NCBI GenBank assembly: GCA_002633005.1
Contig: NMRA01000813.1
Span: 1-37,169 of the forward strand
Source: Phoronis australis
Lineage: Eukaryota > Phoronida > Phoronidae
Length of the DNA: 37,169 nucleotides
Direction: 5' to 3'
The number at the start of each line of letters is the position of its first letter. Position 1 is the first letter of the stretch. This document shows, one piece after another, positions 8,261 to 23,200 of this stretch. The position numbers and the translations under genes were made by a program. The notes under the pieces were generated by a model. The model saw only the letters and a program-made list of their open reading frames with translations, ran no database searches and had not been told where the DNA came from.

Positions 8261-11200
8261 CTAAAATAACGAAATGAAAGATGTGTACGTCAAAAGCACT
8301 GCTCAAAATAACGTTTGTTTCAACCACTCTTCCTTTATGGTGGGTCCTCATGACAAATAACGGAGCACCGGGGGCGTACTGAAATTGCCATTGACCCCAG
8401 GGGGTACTCCCACAGAAGAGGTTTACAAGATATGATATTCAGAAGAGTGACTTTTATGACTTTTTCTTCCATGAAAGAGTGCTTTTTCCCTAGAAAAGGA
8501 TCAAGTAAAGGAAATCAGCAATAATGCCCCAGGTTGGTGCTACACATTGCCCAATTACCGTGAAGCAGTTTTCCCATCCGTTACTCAAACTGCCATGAAG
8601 AAATATTGCATTTGATGATAAACTCCAGCCTTACCACATCTCTCCACTTTGCACTCTTTCTTGACCATCGGGTCACTGACTGTGTAACACCAGGGGGCGC
8701 TGGCTTCACCACCAGGGTTGCGGCAGTAATTATGTCCGCCAGCTGAAACAATAGAACACACAGTGAAACAGAGATTTCCTTTAAATTTCAAGAATTTTGT
8801 TACTTTGTCCATAAAATATACAAGTGATTTTTCAACTTCGCATTTAACGAATATCTGATGCCACAAAGAGCAGTTCCTATTGCACTGGTGAAAATTCTCC
8901 AGTTTGGGACAGTGAACAAGAGCAACTCGGAGCGGTGAAATGCACCCACGAAAGCACTGCAAACAGTGTGCGTCTAGGGTGTTTATTTGTATCATAAAAA
9001 TGGCCACTAGATAGTCCAAAATATTTCGAATCCATCAAAAAACTGGAAAATGTCACCGTTTTTTAACAGAAAGCTATATACCACATTTTATGAAATCCAT
9101 CAAGAAACTTTCGCAAAACGGAAAAAATGAACTTGCCACTAGGGGACAAAGGTTCATTGGATCCATCTGAAAGTTGTCGTCTTCCGTTGTCAATGTCACA
9201 TAAATACCCTTGTTTAAGTTAATAAACATTCTGAAGAGGGCTGAGGAGATACAGCTAAGGGCTAAAAAACTGCCACTAGGAGGCGCCACAGTAATTGAAG
9301 CCTGAGAATCATCGTCAACCGTCCTCTTAACACAAGCCAATTTATTTTCACACTCATCCTCAGAGTGGTTTGGTTGACAGAAGGCAGGGAGCAAAAACAG
9401 ACTAGAAAACAGTAAAAATGGCTACTAGATGGCGCAAAATATGTCGAATCCATCTGAAAACCGGAAAATGTCACCGCTTCCTTAAAAGAAAGCTATTTAA
9501 CAAATTTCATGAAAATTCGTCTGAAAGTCATGGTCTTCCGTAGTTAACTTCATATAAACACATTTGCTACATTTAATAAAGATACTGTAGAGCATTTAGG
9601 AAATACAGGCATGGGCGCAAAAACAAGTTTGCCACTACAAGGCACCACAGTAGTCGAAATCGTCGGAAAATCATCGTCAACCATCCTCTTCATAGTAAGA
9701 ATCATCCTTAGAGTGGTTCGGTTGATGGAGGAACGGACGCCAAAGACTCGAAAACAATAAAAATGGCCACTAGATGGCGCAAAATGCCTCGAATCCATCC
9801 GAAAATGGGAAGATAGCGTCACCTTATTAATAGATGTCTATGTGCTAAATTTCATGAAAATCAGTTGAGGGCCTTTGAAGATACAGAGACAAATGTAAAA
9901 TTGCCACTAGGGGGCACAGCGGTATTCAGGTAGCTCCGAAACTCGTCGCCCTTTGTCGCCAACCCCATAGGAACACACTTGCCAAATTTCAATAGGATCC
10001 TGCAAGGAGTTTAGGAGATACAGCCGCGGATGCCGGACACCCAGACAGAGATGACGGCAATATGCACCCACATATAAATATGTGGGCGCATAAAAATTCA
10101 TTATTGTGCTCATGTTCGATAACATGCCCATCCCTATAGTCCATGTTTTTTGGTTCCTTAATGGCCCCATAATTGTGTAGATGGTCACTTCAGCCCCTCA
10201 ACCTCCACACTTTGCTTAACCTTAACTGACAAGAGCCAATTATCTACATCATTCAAACTGCAAGACTTGGATTGAATTCTTACATGTCAAGTGGCTTACG
10301 TAAACTCAACTTCTTGGTTGATAAACAAAAATTGTCAGTTCGCATAAACAGAATACTGACTTTTAAAAACACTTCGCTTTTAAACATTTTAAAAACCATT
10401 TCAAACATCTTTTAGTAGAACACAGCAATCTGATCAGCCATATAATGTTCCAAAGTTAGGCAAAGTTGTACATTGATCTATAAGTCTCGCATACAACCTT
10501 AAACTTCAATAAAACTTAGTGCATCCTCCTGGTACACAAGTTACCTTACCTAACTCTGGATATTTTTCTGCTGAATAGGGCATCGTAGGTACCCACTTTC
10601 GGCACTTGGTCCCGGACTTGGTTCTGCTGACAGATCCTCTGTAGGCCTTCCCTTTATTTCTGTAGCACGTGTGACCTAAAGTGAGAGTGACTAAGTTTCA
10701 GTTTATGGCTGTTGTGTTAACAGGGACCAGAGTTCGATTTCTCGGGGTATTGGCCTTGGGTTTCACCAATAATAACAAAACTCGATCTCACAACAGTGTA
10801 TCCAACTAGTACGACATGGTCAAGTATCATTAAGCAGTCAATGATAAAAGATCAACTCCAACATATTGTCAAATAAAAAGCACTTTGCTTTAATTACACA
10901 TTTAGCCTACAGCCAAGAGAACACCATTACTGTTTGCACCTATTAAATGTCCTTTTGTGGCCTTTAATTCCCGCAGAGTACGGCCACAGGGACGGGTTAT
11001 AATTTTAGATGACGATGCCTCTGGGACATTCAATTTACATTGAACCCTACCCATCTGTAATCTATTATCCACCCTAACAATCACCATGAAATTGTGATAA
11101 GTTTAATCCTGTCGCAAAGTTGTCAGTCTAGATATACATTTTGGTGTATTTTCTGACTAACAGGTCCCCCACATTTGTTTGACAAAAGTTACATCTGTTT

Positions 11201-14200
11201 TGAGGCATATACCCAAAAACAGCCGGTGGAATGCTGCACACATATCCACATTTTGAATCGGTCATGAAAATTAGGATAAAAGTCATAGAACTTTTTCCAT
11301 GAAGCCTTTCTTTGTTTCGTGGTAAAGTTGGCTTGCCTGAGAGCTGAGCTCACAGCAAATCTAGTAATTCCGCCATAACTGGGTCACAAAGGGGTGGAGT
11401 TGGGCGTTTGGAGGGATATTGGCCACCTCAATTCCTTAGATGAGGTTTAATTATAACGATGACTATGCTACCTAAGTGGAGTGCGTTGTCTTACTGGTAT
11501 TAAGTTGTATTTTAGAAGATGATGAGGCTGGCGTGGTTAGTATCGAGCCCAATATACTAGTACAATGTCCACCGTCAGCTCTGGGAAGGTCTTCACAGTT
11601 TGGCAAAGAGAGGGTGCTTCCTGTAAGAAACAAATCAACTAATCAGGAACTTCTTGAACATTATGGACAATTTTACACTTACAGTAACACCATTTTTGAA
11701 ACCATTAGTCCGAGACCACTTTTAAAGTAATCATAGCATCCACCTACGTTTAAATTATTTAAACTCTACAAAATGTAAGGTAAGAATTCTGCAACAAAAA
11801 TGCTACCTACACCCATCAAGAAAAATGAATGAATTGAGTATGTGGGGTTGCAACAGTTGCAGTTATGCTGATAATGCAGAAATCGCATGTGATTTGGAAT
11901 AGAATAGGTTTCAAGCTGAACGAAACAGCTCGAGTTCCATGTCATAAGACGTACTGAGAACAGCATGAGTTCGTGCTAGTGCATACTCCCGCCTGCAGAT
12001 GTCAGTCTTGATGAGTTGACAGTCTTCGTAACATAACCTCTTGGGCAGCGCCAAACCACCTCGAGTCTCTTCGCACAGCGGAAAAGCGCTTATACACATG
12101 GAGGGTATAGCATACTCTTTGCACCGGTCTGACATATGTGATGAGGTAGCGATGACCGGGAAGGCAGCTGAGAATAAAGAACAATATCAATTATACCATC
12201 TTTTTCTAATAAACATGACCAGAGGGTGCTTTTCTGTAAACATGTACGACAATTCGACACATAGCGCGTAATAAGTTGTCAAAATTTTCCAGCAAACAGG
12301 ACTGAGATCAGCAAGAATCTCGCGAGTGATGCTGGTCTGATTACATGTTGCGTTTGCAATTCACAGCAATTCCTGTAGGCCTTGCGTGACCCGACACGCT
12401 TTTGCGAGTGTATTGCACCTACAGAACAAAGCAGTCGACCATTACAGGCTGTTTGTTACACCACATGACTTCCTCTCTGACACAAAAGGACAATGCTACT
12501 TAGCCCTAGTCAGCAACAAAACGGCCGTTTTAATTTGGCACTGATCCAAAAATGGCACTTAAGGCCTTCCTTCAATGGAGCTTACATATTTTACTTATTT
12601 GGACTATAATAATACTAGCAAAGCCTTGGCAACAAAAAACCCCAATCACCCAAACACTGACATGTCAATATATAGTGAAGGAGCCATTCTAAATCTTCAG
12701 TTCATAAAATATCACGTTTTTTCATGTAACTTCCAAGTTTTTTATAAAAACCCTATTTAAAAAGAGCCGCTATCGGTGTTTGGAAAACCGTGAATAAAAC
12801 GTAGTATGTGAAGGTTTTATAACGGACATTTCTGAGATATGACGTTCTGAAGTTGGCCACATCTGAACACTTTCCTATGGCCTTACATAACAATAAGAGA
12901 GATTGATGCATACACAAAGATCAAGGTACTTACTGGCTAACTTGGACTCCAGTTTCGACTGTTGCGTTCTCGATGTGACGTAGATGCTCTTGTTGTTGAG
13001 TTCAGCGCACGTGACGCCCTTGTAGGTCTGACAAAAGCCAGAAGGGGTCTCCTCTCTACAAGACAAAGAGACATTTTTTATTAACATCTATGCGAATGCT
13101 ACGGAGATTTACTTAAGCACAGGTTGATAAGCTAAAAAAAAAACACCCCGTTCGATCATTGTGTACTATGAAATCATTCCCTAAAATAAAATTGGTCATC
13201 CTTGTCAACGATCCAACATACTGTATAAAGGCACGAGTTGACTGTAAAAATGCAGACATCAGCAAAATTGGCAAACCACTGCTATATGTAACAGAAACAC
13301 AAGACACTTGCGGAACACTTGCAGGAAAAATCTTTGTTTAAATAACAGAAACTGAGTTATCTCGTGTAATTCAACATTTCAACTTCACCGACCAATCATT
13401 TCAGTGGAGGCCACTTTGCTAGCCTACTGTAGCGTGAAGTATTACGGTGCACTCTTTGTTCGCTCGTGTGATTTTGCACATCTTGCATTTTTCTCAAGAG
13501 AAACTCTTTACGCTACACACACTAGCCTTACTGATAACCTTCTTTCTCAAAGCCATTGACAATTACAATTTACCAATATTACCATGAACACTGTCTCGTA
13601 GACTCTCCAAAAATGACTTTGTGGACAAGTGACTCATAATAGCAATCACTGAAAACAAGATTTAATCTGCAACACTTTGCAATTGAAATAGAACATCAAA
13701 AATGGGATTATTATATAGAAAAGCGCAATAATATGAATGGCAGTACACAAAATGTGAGTCATTGTGTCTGATAAAGTGTTCACAGTGACGACTATATCTG
13801 TATAATAATCCATGTTTATGTTCTGTTTAAATTGTGAGGTGTCATAGACTATGCCATAGTATTTGCAAATATGTTAAATAATAATAATGATGATGATGAT
13901 GATAATAAAGTCGACTCACTCAGCATCATATGGTGGCCTCTCTCTCTCCTTGCTGCCATCTTTGATCTCAATGTCTGTGTCCGTGGACGTGCTTCCTGTG
14001 CGACGACGGGGTACTGCGTCAACAAAAAATATGACAATGCTAAGTTCTCAATCGCTTATTATTTGTAACAGCAATGTTTCGAGTTTGACTCTAATTAGTG
14101 TTCTCGCCATGCTTTTACCACTAATTCAGCCAATGTGGTTTGCAAAACTAGCGGCGCCTATTGGTGAACAAGAAAAATATTAAAAAATCTATAAAGTACT

Positions 14201-17200
14201 TATTCATGCTTTTAGTTCAGGAAATTGACAAGCTTTGAATGAAAGGTACATGTAAATGCGCATTTATGGATTTTCACCATCAGCAGTCAGTGGTTTTGTA
14301 ACAAATATAATAAGGTGAAAATTAACTTTCAGTATCAACTGTGAAAATGACGTACATTTTGAACACAAAATTGTAAGCATACTCTGTTAAAGACACGATA
14401 CGTCGTTATAACTTAAACCAGAGAGTGAAATAACAGGTAAACTATTAATGTTTTATTACAACAAATATCATCCCTCTTACTTGGGTCAACGGTCAGGTAA
14501 CCCCTCGTCTGTTGGGTTTCAAAGTCGTTTGATCCCTGACACTTGTACCAACCCTCGTCAGACATCTCCAGCTCTTTGATGCGCAATCTGAAGCAAAATA
14601 GATAGAAATTATTTTGTTGCATAATTTTGGGCACGTGAAATCATATTGGTGAGCGAAATAACCGCAGAATTGCAGTAGTTTAAATCAAAGCCACACAACA
14701 AACCATGTTCTGGCATCAACAACAACCTTATTCAAAAAGCGTTTACTCAATCTAAAGTATCGTCATTGTGTTCCCATCCTTTGTTCTAACTGAAACTGGT
14801 CACTACAAACCGACTGGAATCCCTCTGTCCGCCATACAGTTTTTGTGACTGTGACTAACCTCCCGTGACAATCAAACACATTAACTCTGGTCTGAAATAT
14901 CAACTAACTGTACGTTCTTCATCCACACTAGTCCACTTCATGAGAAGTGAAAGCTGAGTCAGATATTTGGTCTTGCCCAGAAAACTATTTCCAAAAAAGC
15001 AATTAAATCTCACTGCAGCGACAATACAAAGTCTCTGAGAATATACCCATTACTTCTAATTACTGAGATAAGTTGTATCAATTATTTCTAAGTTGTGATA
15101 TGCTTATGAATCGCATTGCTAAAAATTTATTGAGTAATTGTGAGATGGAAGCACAAGAACCAAATTTCCGTCATAAATGCGACTGTTCGTGAATCACAGC
15201 TCTGCTGCCAGTCATATAGATTTCAGGTGCAACCCTAGACGTTTAATCAGAACATTTATAATGATAAATTCCCCGGCAGCAAAAGCCATTCAATTTGTTG
15301 TGGAAAATGTCGAGTAAAGGCAAGACCATTTCGTAAAATTGGATTTGAAAATCAATTGTTACAAGGGACTGCGAATAAAAATTTATCTACAAAATTAGAG
15401 ACAGTACAATAGCATGGTAACTAGTTTTTAAAAAAGATGGAAAAGCTATTGATACATTGTCCAATCAAAGGCAATACATTTGCGTTTAAGTATTGAAGAT
15501 ATCACCTTGTGGATTCTTTTCTTAAATTTATAACTGGATGAAACAAGTCAGTGTGCAATGGCTACATTTTCAAATAAGCAATATGGAAGTTGATCACCAC
15601 AAATGAAGACTAGATGCCTTGGAGGTTTAATGTTCTGTATGATCTTCCACATGAATACACTCACTCGAGCTACCACCGAAACCCTACCTGTTACCCCAGG
15701 TGACCGTCTTGTATTGTATGCGAGAGTGTCGCCCCCTGTGGATCTGTCGATTGTTCAGAAACCATCTGTAGTGAGGAACGGGGTGTCCGGTGATCTCACA
15801 GAATATATTGACTGTGTCGCCGACATGCTTAGTCATGTTACCCATAGGGATATCCACGCGAACGTAATTGGCTGGAAAAAAGCAACAATCTCATTAATAA
15901 AACTTAACTGCATCAGCTCTACTCTGAAAAACATTATGTCTGTACCATACTTATGTATCTAATTAATTTTACTCGTCTCTATGAGTAATTTTTATAGCAT
16001 AGAAAACAGCTGCGGGGGATGACTAATTAATTGACAGCCAGATGGCAATACACGACAACATCTCAAGCCAATATTAAGATGGCACCTCTTACACACCAGG
16101 TGGAGCTGCAATCATCCTCCCAGCCTGCTGTACCAAGATGTATGAGCTCAAGAGTGTATTGCTCAGTACATGAAACAACAGAAACACTCAAGGAGAAAGT
16201 TGCATCACAACATCCAAAACCGCTTACAGCTACATCCAGAGCATATTAATCCCATGATGTAATATTACATAATGATTGCCCACTACTGTCTGTAAGGCAG
16301 ATAATATGCAGAATTACACAGTGATCATTAGTGCAAACTATCCCAGATTTATTGACCAGTCACCAGATCAGGCAGCTGTAGAGATCCGACTCTCGACCAT
16401 ACAAAGCCACTTCACTCGAGACACAAGGCCTTGATGAGGTACTTGAGTCGTAGTTGACCAATCACGTGACTGGCAGAATGCAGTTCAAGGTTCATGTCAC
16501 ATCCTGCTGTAAAGACATGTGCCCTGTCACCACGACCCACGACATAAAGGAGAGTATCCCTTTATTATGAAAATCGACATCTGGTCCACTAGTTCAGGAG
16601 CTAGACAAGCATGAAATGAAGCTAACAACTAAAAGCACAAACCATAGATATGAACCCTTTCGTCATTTCATTTCACCCTTTTAAGTTATGATTATAATTA
16701 GAAATGTGTCCGGAACCTAATTTTCTATGCACCATGGAAGGGAGTCCTATCTACATTGCTAATAAGGAAATTGGTTTTCGCGATTGTAAACTGCAGTTTC
16801 CAAGATGAGTCTTAGTAGCTCAGAAATCCAATTGCATTTTGAAATCTAAAGAATACCCACAAATACCTGTACATTTTTCTCCAGGTATTTCCGCAGTGAA
16901 TTGGTCAGGAAATAGATTTCTCAAATTTAAATTCTAAAGCATTAAATATATAAGATGGTAATATTTTCTTTGCATCTTACAAAAAGCAACTTCTTAAAAA
17001 CCACTTGAAGTGGGGAAAACCAATTAAAGCTTCCATTGACAAAAGGATTAAGACTAAGACACAGCTTTGCATTAAGTCATAAGAATTAATCTCTGTTGGG
17101 GATGTATATGTCCCGCAGACAAAGAGATATCGAATCAATTTCAACCTCATTTCACAGATTGTATGTCCAGACTATCAGATTACAAAAAAGCTATTTGCTA

Positions 17201-20200
17201 TGCTGAAGCGTGGTAAATTTACTTTTTGATAAAAAAGAAACGGATCCGGAACCAAAGCAACAAAACCCGATATCAATTTTATGGAAATGACAAAGGAACG
17301 CTGAAGAATTCCCATATCCATTAAACAATTAGTTTTGACAAAGTAAACCTCAGCATTAGGAAGAGAATGGGGGAGATACTGTGTGTGTTGACTAGACAGT
17401 GAGCAAATGGCTAGTATTAGCCTTCAAAGCTAAATGAAACTTAATAACAGGCCAATATGTGCAAGATTGACACATAATGGCTATAACCTGTCTTTTGCAC
17501 AATGTGCTTAACTGCTTGGCAAGCCCTTCCAGAAGGGCAATTCAATGTCTACTAAATCAATATACATAGATAGCAAATATGTCTGGCCATGCAGTGCAGA
17601 GACCATTATAGTATACTAATACCTCTCTCAGCCTATTATCATTACATGGTTCAGTGCTGGAATAGTTAGGGTGGTCCCACTGTTTACAACACAGTGCTTT
17701 AGACAACAGAGCCACATTCCATCAAACACAACATACTGGGAGGCACATGAGTGACATCTATCTCCGCTTTATACAATTGAAACCTGGAAATCTATCCCAT
17801 AATTCAACATACCAGCGACCAGTGGCCACCATTTTGCTGGCGCGTACAAGGAAAGTCCCGAGCGCACTCACGAAATGTACGCTCTTCACTTGCATGAATT
17901 CACGTAGTCTTTCATTGTTTTTTCACGAGTGTCGTGCATCTATGAATGCTCCCCCTAACCGACCATCATAATCACCACCACTCAGGCCAGATGACAGCAG
18001 TACAGTACCACCACATGATTAAAGAACACATAATAAATTCTGTTTAATTTTGAACACCATGAATAAATTTCAAAACAGTCATATATCTGTATCTAAAACT
18101 TCAAAAATAAATAAAGAATGACAAATCAAAATGCGTTAAATGAAATTTTTTTTCAAAACTGACGCTATGAATGACCAGTTCTTCAAAACACCGTCTGATT
18201 ACAGATGCCTCAGTGGTAGAAAAGAACTTGACGATGAACAACGATTCATTTGGTGACGCTTAGGTTTTATGACAAAACAAAATTTCAATTGTTCGCCTAA
18301 TACTGCATCACAAATGAGTACAGTTTAATATTTTGTATAAACACTTTTCAGTTTCAACTTGCGGTTTAGGTTTATGTCTTATAGATTTTGTTAACTTCTG
18401 TGAAGGACAACACTTTCACTGCGCTAAAAACATGGTGTTCAATAATTTAAGACCCGTAAAAATTGTGCATTTTAAGGCAAGAATATATAATAAATTCTCA
18501 ACAGACTGCATGCAAACACAGGTAGAAAAAATAACGAACTGAACAGCGTTGAAAATGAAAAACTAATTTCTAAATCATTTGATGTTGTTTCTTAAATCCA
18601 AATAAATGTTAAAAATGAAAACAATATGAAGTGTAAGTTTTGAAAATCGTCATAAATAAAGCACCTCACAAGCTTACGAGTAACGCTTGAAACTGGAACA
18701 GAACACTAACTGCAATTAAATCTATTAGTAATAAAAACTCCCAAAAACATCTGAAAAAATTCTCACTTGAAATTTTAGAAGGAAGCAATACAGTAATTCT
18801 GTAATTATCTTGCAAACATTATGGCCGACTAGTGAAATTCTATTTTGTTACATTTATCCACAAAAATAAAAATTAAGAAAATTTTAATTTATTGCTAGCA
18901 TGGTTTGTACTGTATACATGTTCTAAAGCAATTTTCGGTAATTCTTTTTGGTAATTTGCTGTAAAATAACGGGAAAATGGAAAAATGACACTTTTTGTGC
19001 GAAATAAGTAGATAATTACGAATAATACTATGTCAGTTTCCCTGACCCATTAACCAATTGAAGTAAGGATACTCAGAAAACACATTTTTTCGATAATTTT
19101 ACCTGTTTTTAGAGCAACATTCTCTCATGCAGGCTAAATTCATTAAAGCATGCCTCTGGTCACTTTCAATAACATAATATTGATCTTTTCAACATCTAGC
19201 AACAGTTTTCTGATGGGCATTGGGCACTGGTTGCATTCATAAATTGCGTTGATTTACCAATCGAAGCAACGGATCACAGTTAATCGAGTCCTAAAAGGAG
19301 ATTCTACTTCTACTTTTTGCCCAAAAATCCCGGGATTAATATTAAGTGACCAACCCAGTGTCACTGAGACAGGAGGACTTTCTACACTCTTTTTAAGGTA
19401 TTACTAAGATTAGGTAACCCAATTTAGGACTCTCTATGGTGGACGAGTGAAATTTCATTTTCCAATTTTTCATTTATTATAATTAGCACAAAAGTAATTA
19501 TTTACAATTTTCAAATTCAATATTCAACATAGCAACCAATACAGTTGAAAATGTGAAGTCAATCATTACAGTGCTGACAACCTGTGAAAAATGAAGGGAG
19601 GTTAATCTAGAGATAAATTCTGCCCAAAGTTGGTAGGACTTTACCGAAATTGCTCTGAGTGGTCTTTTGGAGGCGAAGAAAACATGAATCGGAAGGTTTG
19701 AGACATATTCTGCCGTCCATAGTTTACATTTTTTGTAGTGACTAAGATGGAAATATTTCTCCAAATTTGCCTCGCAAGTTTTTAGAAAACCAATATGGTA
19801 AAATTGCACTATTCTCACAATTTCTTTTCATTTCTTAAAGCCTTCTAATGGAGCTGTAACTCTTGTAGTTTCTCAAAACATTGACTGATGCAGCTGTGGT
19901 ACAGAACATGAAAATGACAAAGCATTTGATTGGTGATAGTTCTCTAGCAGGAGAGATATTAGAATTAAAATTTCACTAGTAAGCTATATGGTGTCCAAAA
20001 CTATGCCAAATTTTACCATGACTCCATCCAGCCCTGACATCATTCCTCAGTACCATGTAGGTAGATTTCCCTGTTGTTGCATAACCACGGAAACCATTCT
20101 TGCTAAATCACACAAACACCTGGACAAAGTGTACATTAATGGCCACAAATGGTGTGATATATTTAAATGGTGCTGCTTTGAACTCTGACCACTGGCCACA

Positions 20201-23200
20201 GAAGAGTCAGGCGGATGGTCATACCACATGGCCATACCCTAATCTATGAAGGATTTATAGTCATAACTGACCATTAGCCCATGAACACTGTGGACATATC
20301 CAAACAATGTTGGGAAGATGGGTTTAAAAATGAGGGGCACTGTCCACCTAATAGCCACTATGTGGTCATTATACAGCAGACACCAGGCATTTGTTGTTTC
20401 AAATGTCCTGGGCCTATTAAAAATAGATTTCTTTCAACAGTAAATTCTACATCTGTTGTTGAGTCTGAACAGTTGAACTTTAACAACATCTTAGCCAGCA
20501 AATGCCTGTCATAACAGTTTTATCTGAAAATGTCAATTGCCCACAAACTGCCTAACTAAAGAATCTTGGACACCCCACAGTTATACTAGTTTCACACGAG
20601 TTTTATTTTTAACCACAAAAACTTGCTGTCCACCACAGTAATTTTCACCTGTATTATTCTCATCGCATTTAAAGCGAAAACACATTCACTCTCTGCAAGA
20701 CATGACATACACAGCGGTAGATAAAGGACCCTATCCCCTGAGCAAGTGCGTCCCTTAACTTAAGCAAGCAGTCTGGCTACAAAAGTACTGGTGTAAATGG
20801 CAGCAGTTCCGGGCAACCTCAAAGCACCAGCAGAAGTGATGTTTACATCCTCACACTACAGGTATTTTTGTTACTAATCATTCAGGAAGTGCTAGAGAAA
20901 ATTGTATGGTTACACAGTTTGTGAAACGGTATCAGTCTTCACCTGCTATTACTAAAGTGTACATGGGCTGAATACCGTACTAGAATCGAGGCAGCTGGTC
21001 TGAACCGTGGTACTTCAAAGTTATCATCTTTTGTAATAATAGACCATCTCAACGGAAATGGTTGGTTACAGTACAACCAAACAAAAGGGCGACCATGGTC
21101 AAGACACTTGAACTATCACCAACTAACAATCAACCAATGCGCTTCTTATGATTTCTTACTACTCAATCGAAATGGGTGAACCTGTCTTGATGAAGTTGTT
21201 GGAATTTATCAAAAAAATGAAAATATTGTGGAAGAAATCAGGAAACATCATAATGTACAGTAATTCTCTAATTATGTTTGCCCAAAAATAATTGCCAAAA
21301 TGGTCATTATCCATTTTTCAAAGGTCGATTACCATTTTACAAACAATGAGATTTTTATAAGATGTTGCCTTATGAAATCTACACATGCTTGCAATAAAGT
21401 AACAAATGTTCTTATTCTTATTTTTGTGGCAAATTTTAACAAAATAAAATCACTTGTCTGAAGTATTGTGCGCTAAGTGAAGAATTATGCAGAATGAAAT
21501 TATCGAAAAAGTAGCAAGAGACTGAGACTTATCTAGTTTCAGGGTGTGACAGATTTCCAACAAGAAATGATATTTCAAAATTCTAAAACTGCCACTAACA
21601 TTTGTACAGTTTTGGGGGTTTTTATAAGTAGACTTGTATCGACAATCACAGGTAGAATGTGTGAAACATCTTGGGGATAAAGCAAATATTTTGATTCTTT
21701 ACACAATCCCGTACTTGAGTGAAAATTGTTTGGTCAAATTTAGTAATTTTTACAGTGGAGACATCACAAAACAACATTTGTAAAAGTTTCCATTATTTGT
21801 AGTAAGAAAATTAGCCTCTGACAAATCCAAAAAAGACACTATTGAAATTATTTTTGTGTGACGTGACACAGAATTTCGTAAGCAGAGACAACTTTCAAAG
21901 CGAAATGCACAGTGTACGTCTTCACTTAGTACACAAAAGGCAACAGATGAAATTCTATTCTGTGAAATTCTCAAAAAATGAAGATAAAGAAAATTTTAGT
22001 CCATTACTAGCCTGGGTTGTACTGCATAGATGTCATGAAACAACATTTGTTTCCATTACCGTATCTGTATCTGTAATATTTAGTAACCGGCCGTTGAAAA
22101 TGGAAAAAGTTCATTTTCGTCAATATTTTTGTGCCTAAGAAGCGGAGAACTACCAACTCGCTGACATTTAAGAGAACTCGGTTTCATTTCCAACATTTGC
22201 AAGGTGATCAAACATGTCCACGTGATATCGTGATATTGTGAAACAGTGTTACTTGCTATGCTTCAGAATGTACGCCTTTTGGTTCAAACGATATCTTGTT
22301 CTTCTCATCGCAACGAGCCAAGACATTTGTACAGCCACTTTGGTGACTGTCAAGCCCGGAGGACAGCACTTAAATGCTATGAGAATAATTATCATTGATT
22401 TATAAGTATCAATTTCTTTCTAAAAATAAAGAATCTCCTTTTAATCACTAGCTGCTATATATCTGAGTACAGAGTAACAATATACTGTGATATGAGTACA
22501 GAGTAACAATATACTGTGATATGAGTATCTTGTGATGTTAGCCGAGGTTCCTATGATATGAGGTTCCAGTGATACCAAGTTCATAACTTCAAAGGCAGTC
22601 TCTAAATTATCACGTTATCGCTAAATCAATAAGAAAATCAACCAATCAATCAATCAATCAGAATACTCTGCCTATCCATATTCAGTAAGGCTACTAAAAA
22701 AATGTTCCAAAACAATTTACAGCGCAAAGATGGATTTTGAGCTGCCCCCCCCCCGAACACGAGCTCTACGCTCTACGGTGGCAGCATGCCACTTTATTTG
22801 TCCTTTTGATACTGTGATTGGACCTGCCATCTCGCTATCCTAGCTCCACTAGTGTAGCAAATTATAGTGACCCTGCAAATAGACAAGGTCTTGATCCCAT
22901 TAATGGATGTGTTATATATTAATGAAAGAGTCCATCTTGACATAGTCCATATGGATATCAAGCTGGGCAACGAGGCTAAATCATATTTAAGAGGCCAACA
23001 GTCAAAGATCACATTTTATAGCCCACCAAGAGAAAGATAACACCGCGAATGACCATTAACGTCTTTAGAAAAACAAAGCAAATTTTTTCGTTCCAATTAC
23101 CCAATAGTTAAAACAGACTGGAATAAATTAGCGAAATGAGACATAGTGTCAAAAATACCATTGAATAGGCAATGTACAAGTTTTTAACAAACACAGAACT

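Larger units (their letters stand above)
8995..10095. repeat. Intronic tandem array, monomers of about 135-150 bp, each with a CTCF-like core
   Basis: In the intron between ROR exons 8 and 9. CCACTAG-type cores, all in the same orientation, lie at 9001, 9134, 9271, 9419, 9630, 9764 and 9902: spacings of 133, 137, 148, 211, 134 and 138 bases. Other words also recur, such as TTTCATGAAA, AGGAGATACAG, AATCATCGTCAACC and AGAGTGGTT(T/C)GGTTGA. A longer period of 345-418 bases shows in the first three CACTAGAT units. The array ends in an inverted repeat at 10063-10090. It is probably a degenerate satellite or multimer of a mobile element. Confidence 0.75.

Noticed and set aside
8680-8700. CTCF-like words in coding exons (exon 9, and 15727-15742 in exon 2)
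   Set aside because: The bases are fixed by the conserved APWC and Arg-Gly-Arg codons, so the match is probably coincidental.
9074-10188. Minus-strand open frames of 70-106 codons
   Set aside because: They fall in the tandem array and similar peptides recur from unit to unit. None resembles ROR, and exons 8 and 9 join directly in phase.
10902-11022. Possible extra ROR exon (phase-compatible block)
   Set aside because: It can be fitted between an AG and a GT, but its residues do not match ROR. Exon 7 at 11620-11495 supplies the expected LPNC sequence and joins exon 8 directly.
11476-11730. Plus-strand open frame of 84 codons
   Set aside because: It lies antisense to ROR exon 7, which explains its openness, and it has a non-ATG start and no family features.
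20281-20514. Plus-strand open frame of 77 codons with several cysteines
   Set aside because: Cysteine spacing fits no known module and the region looks like degraded repeat inside the ROR intron.
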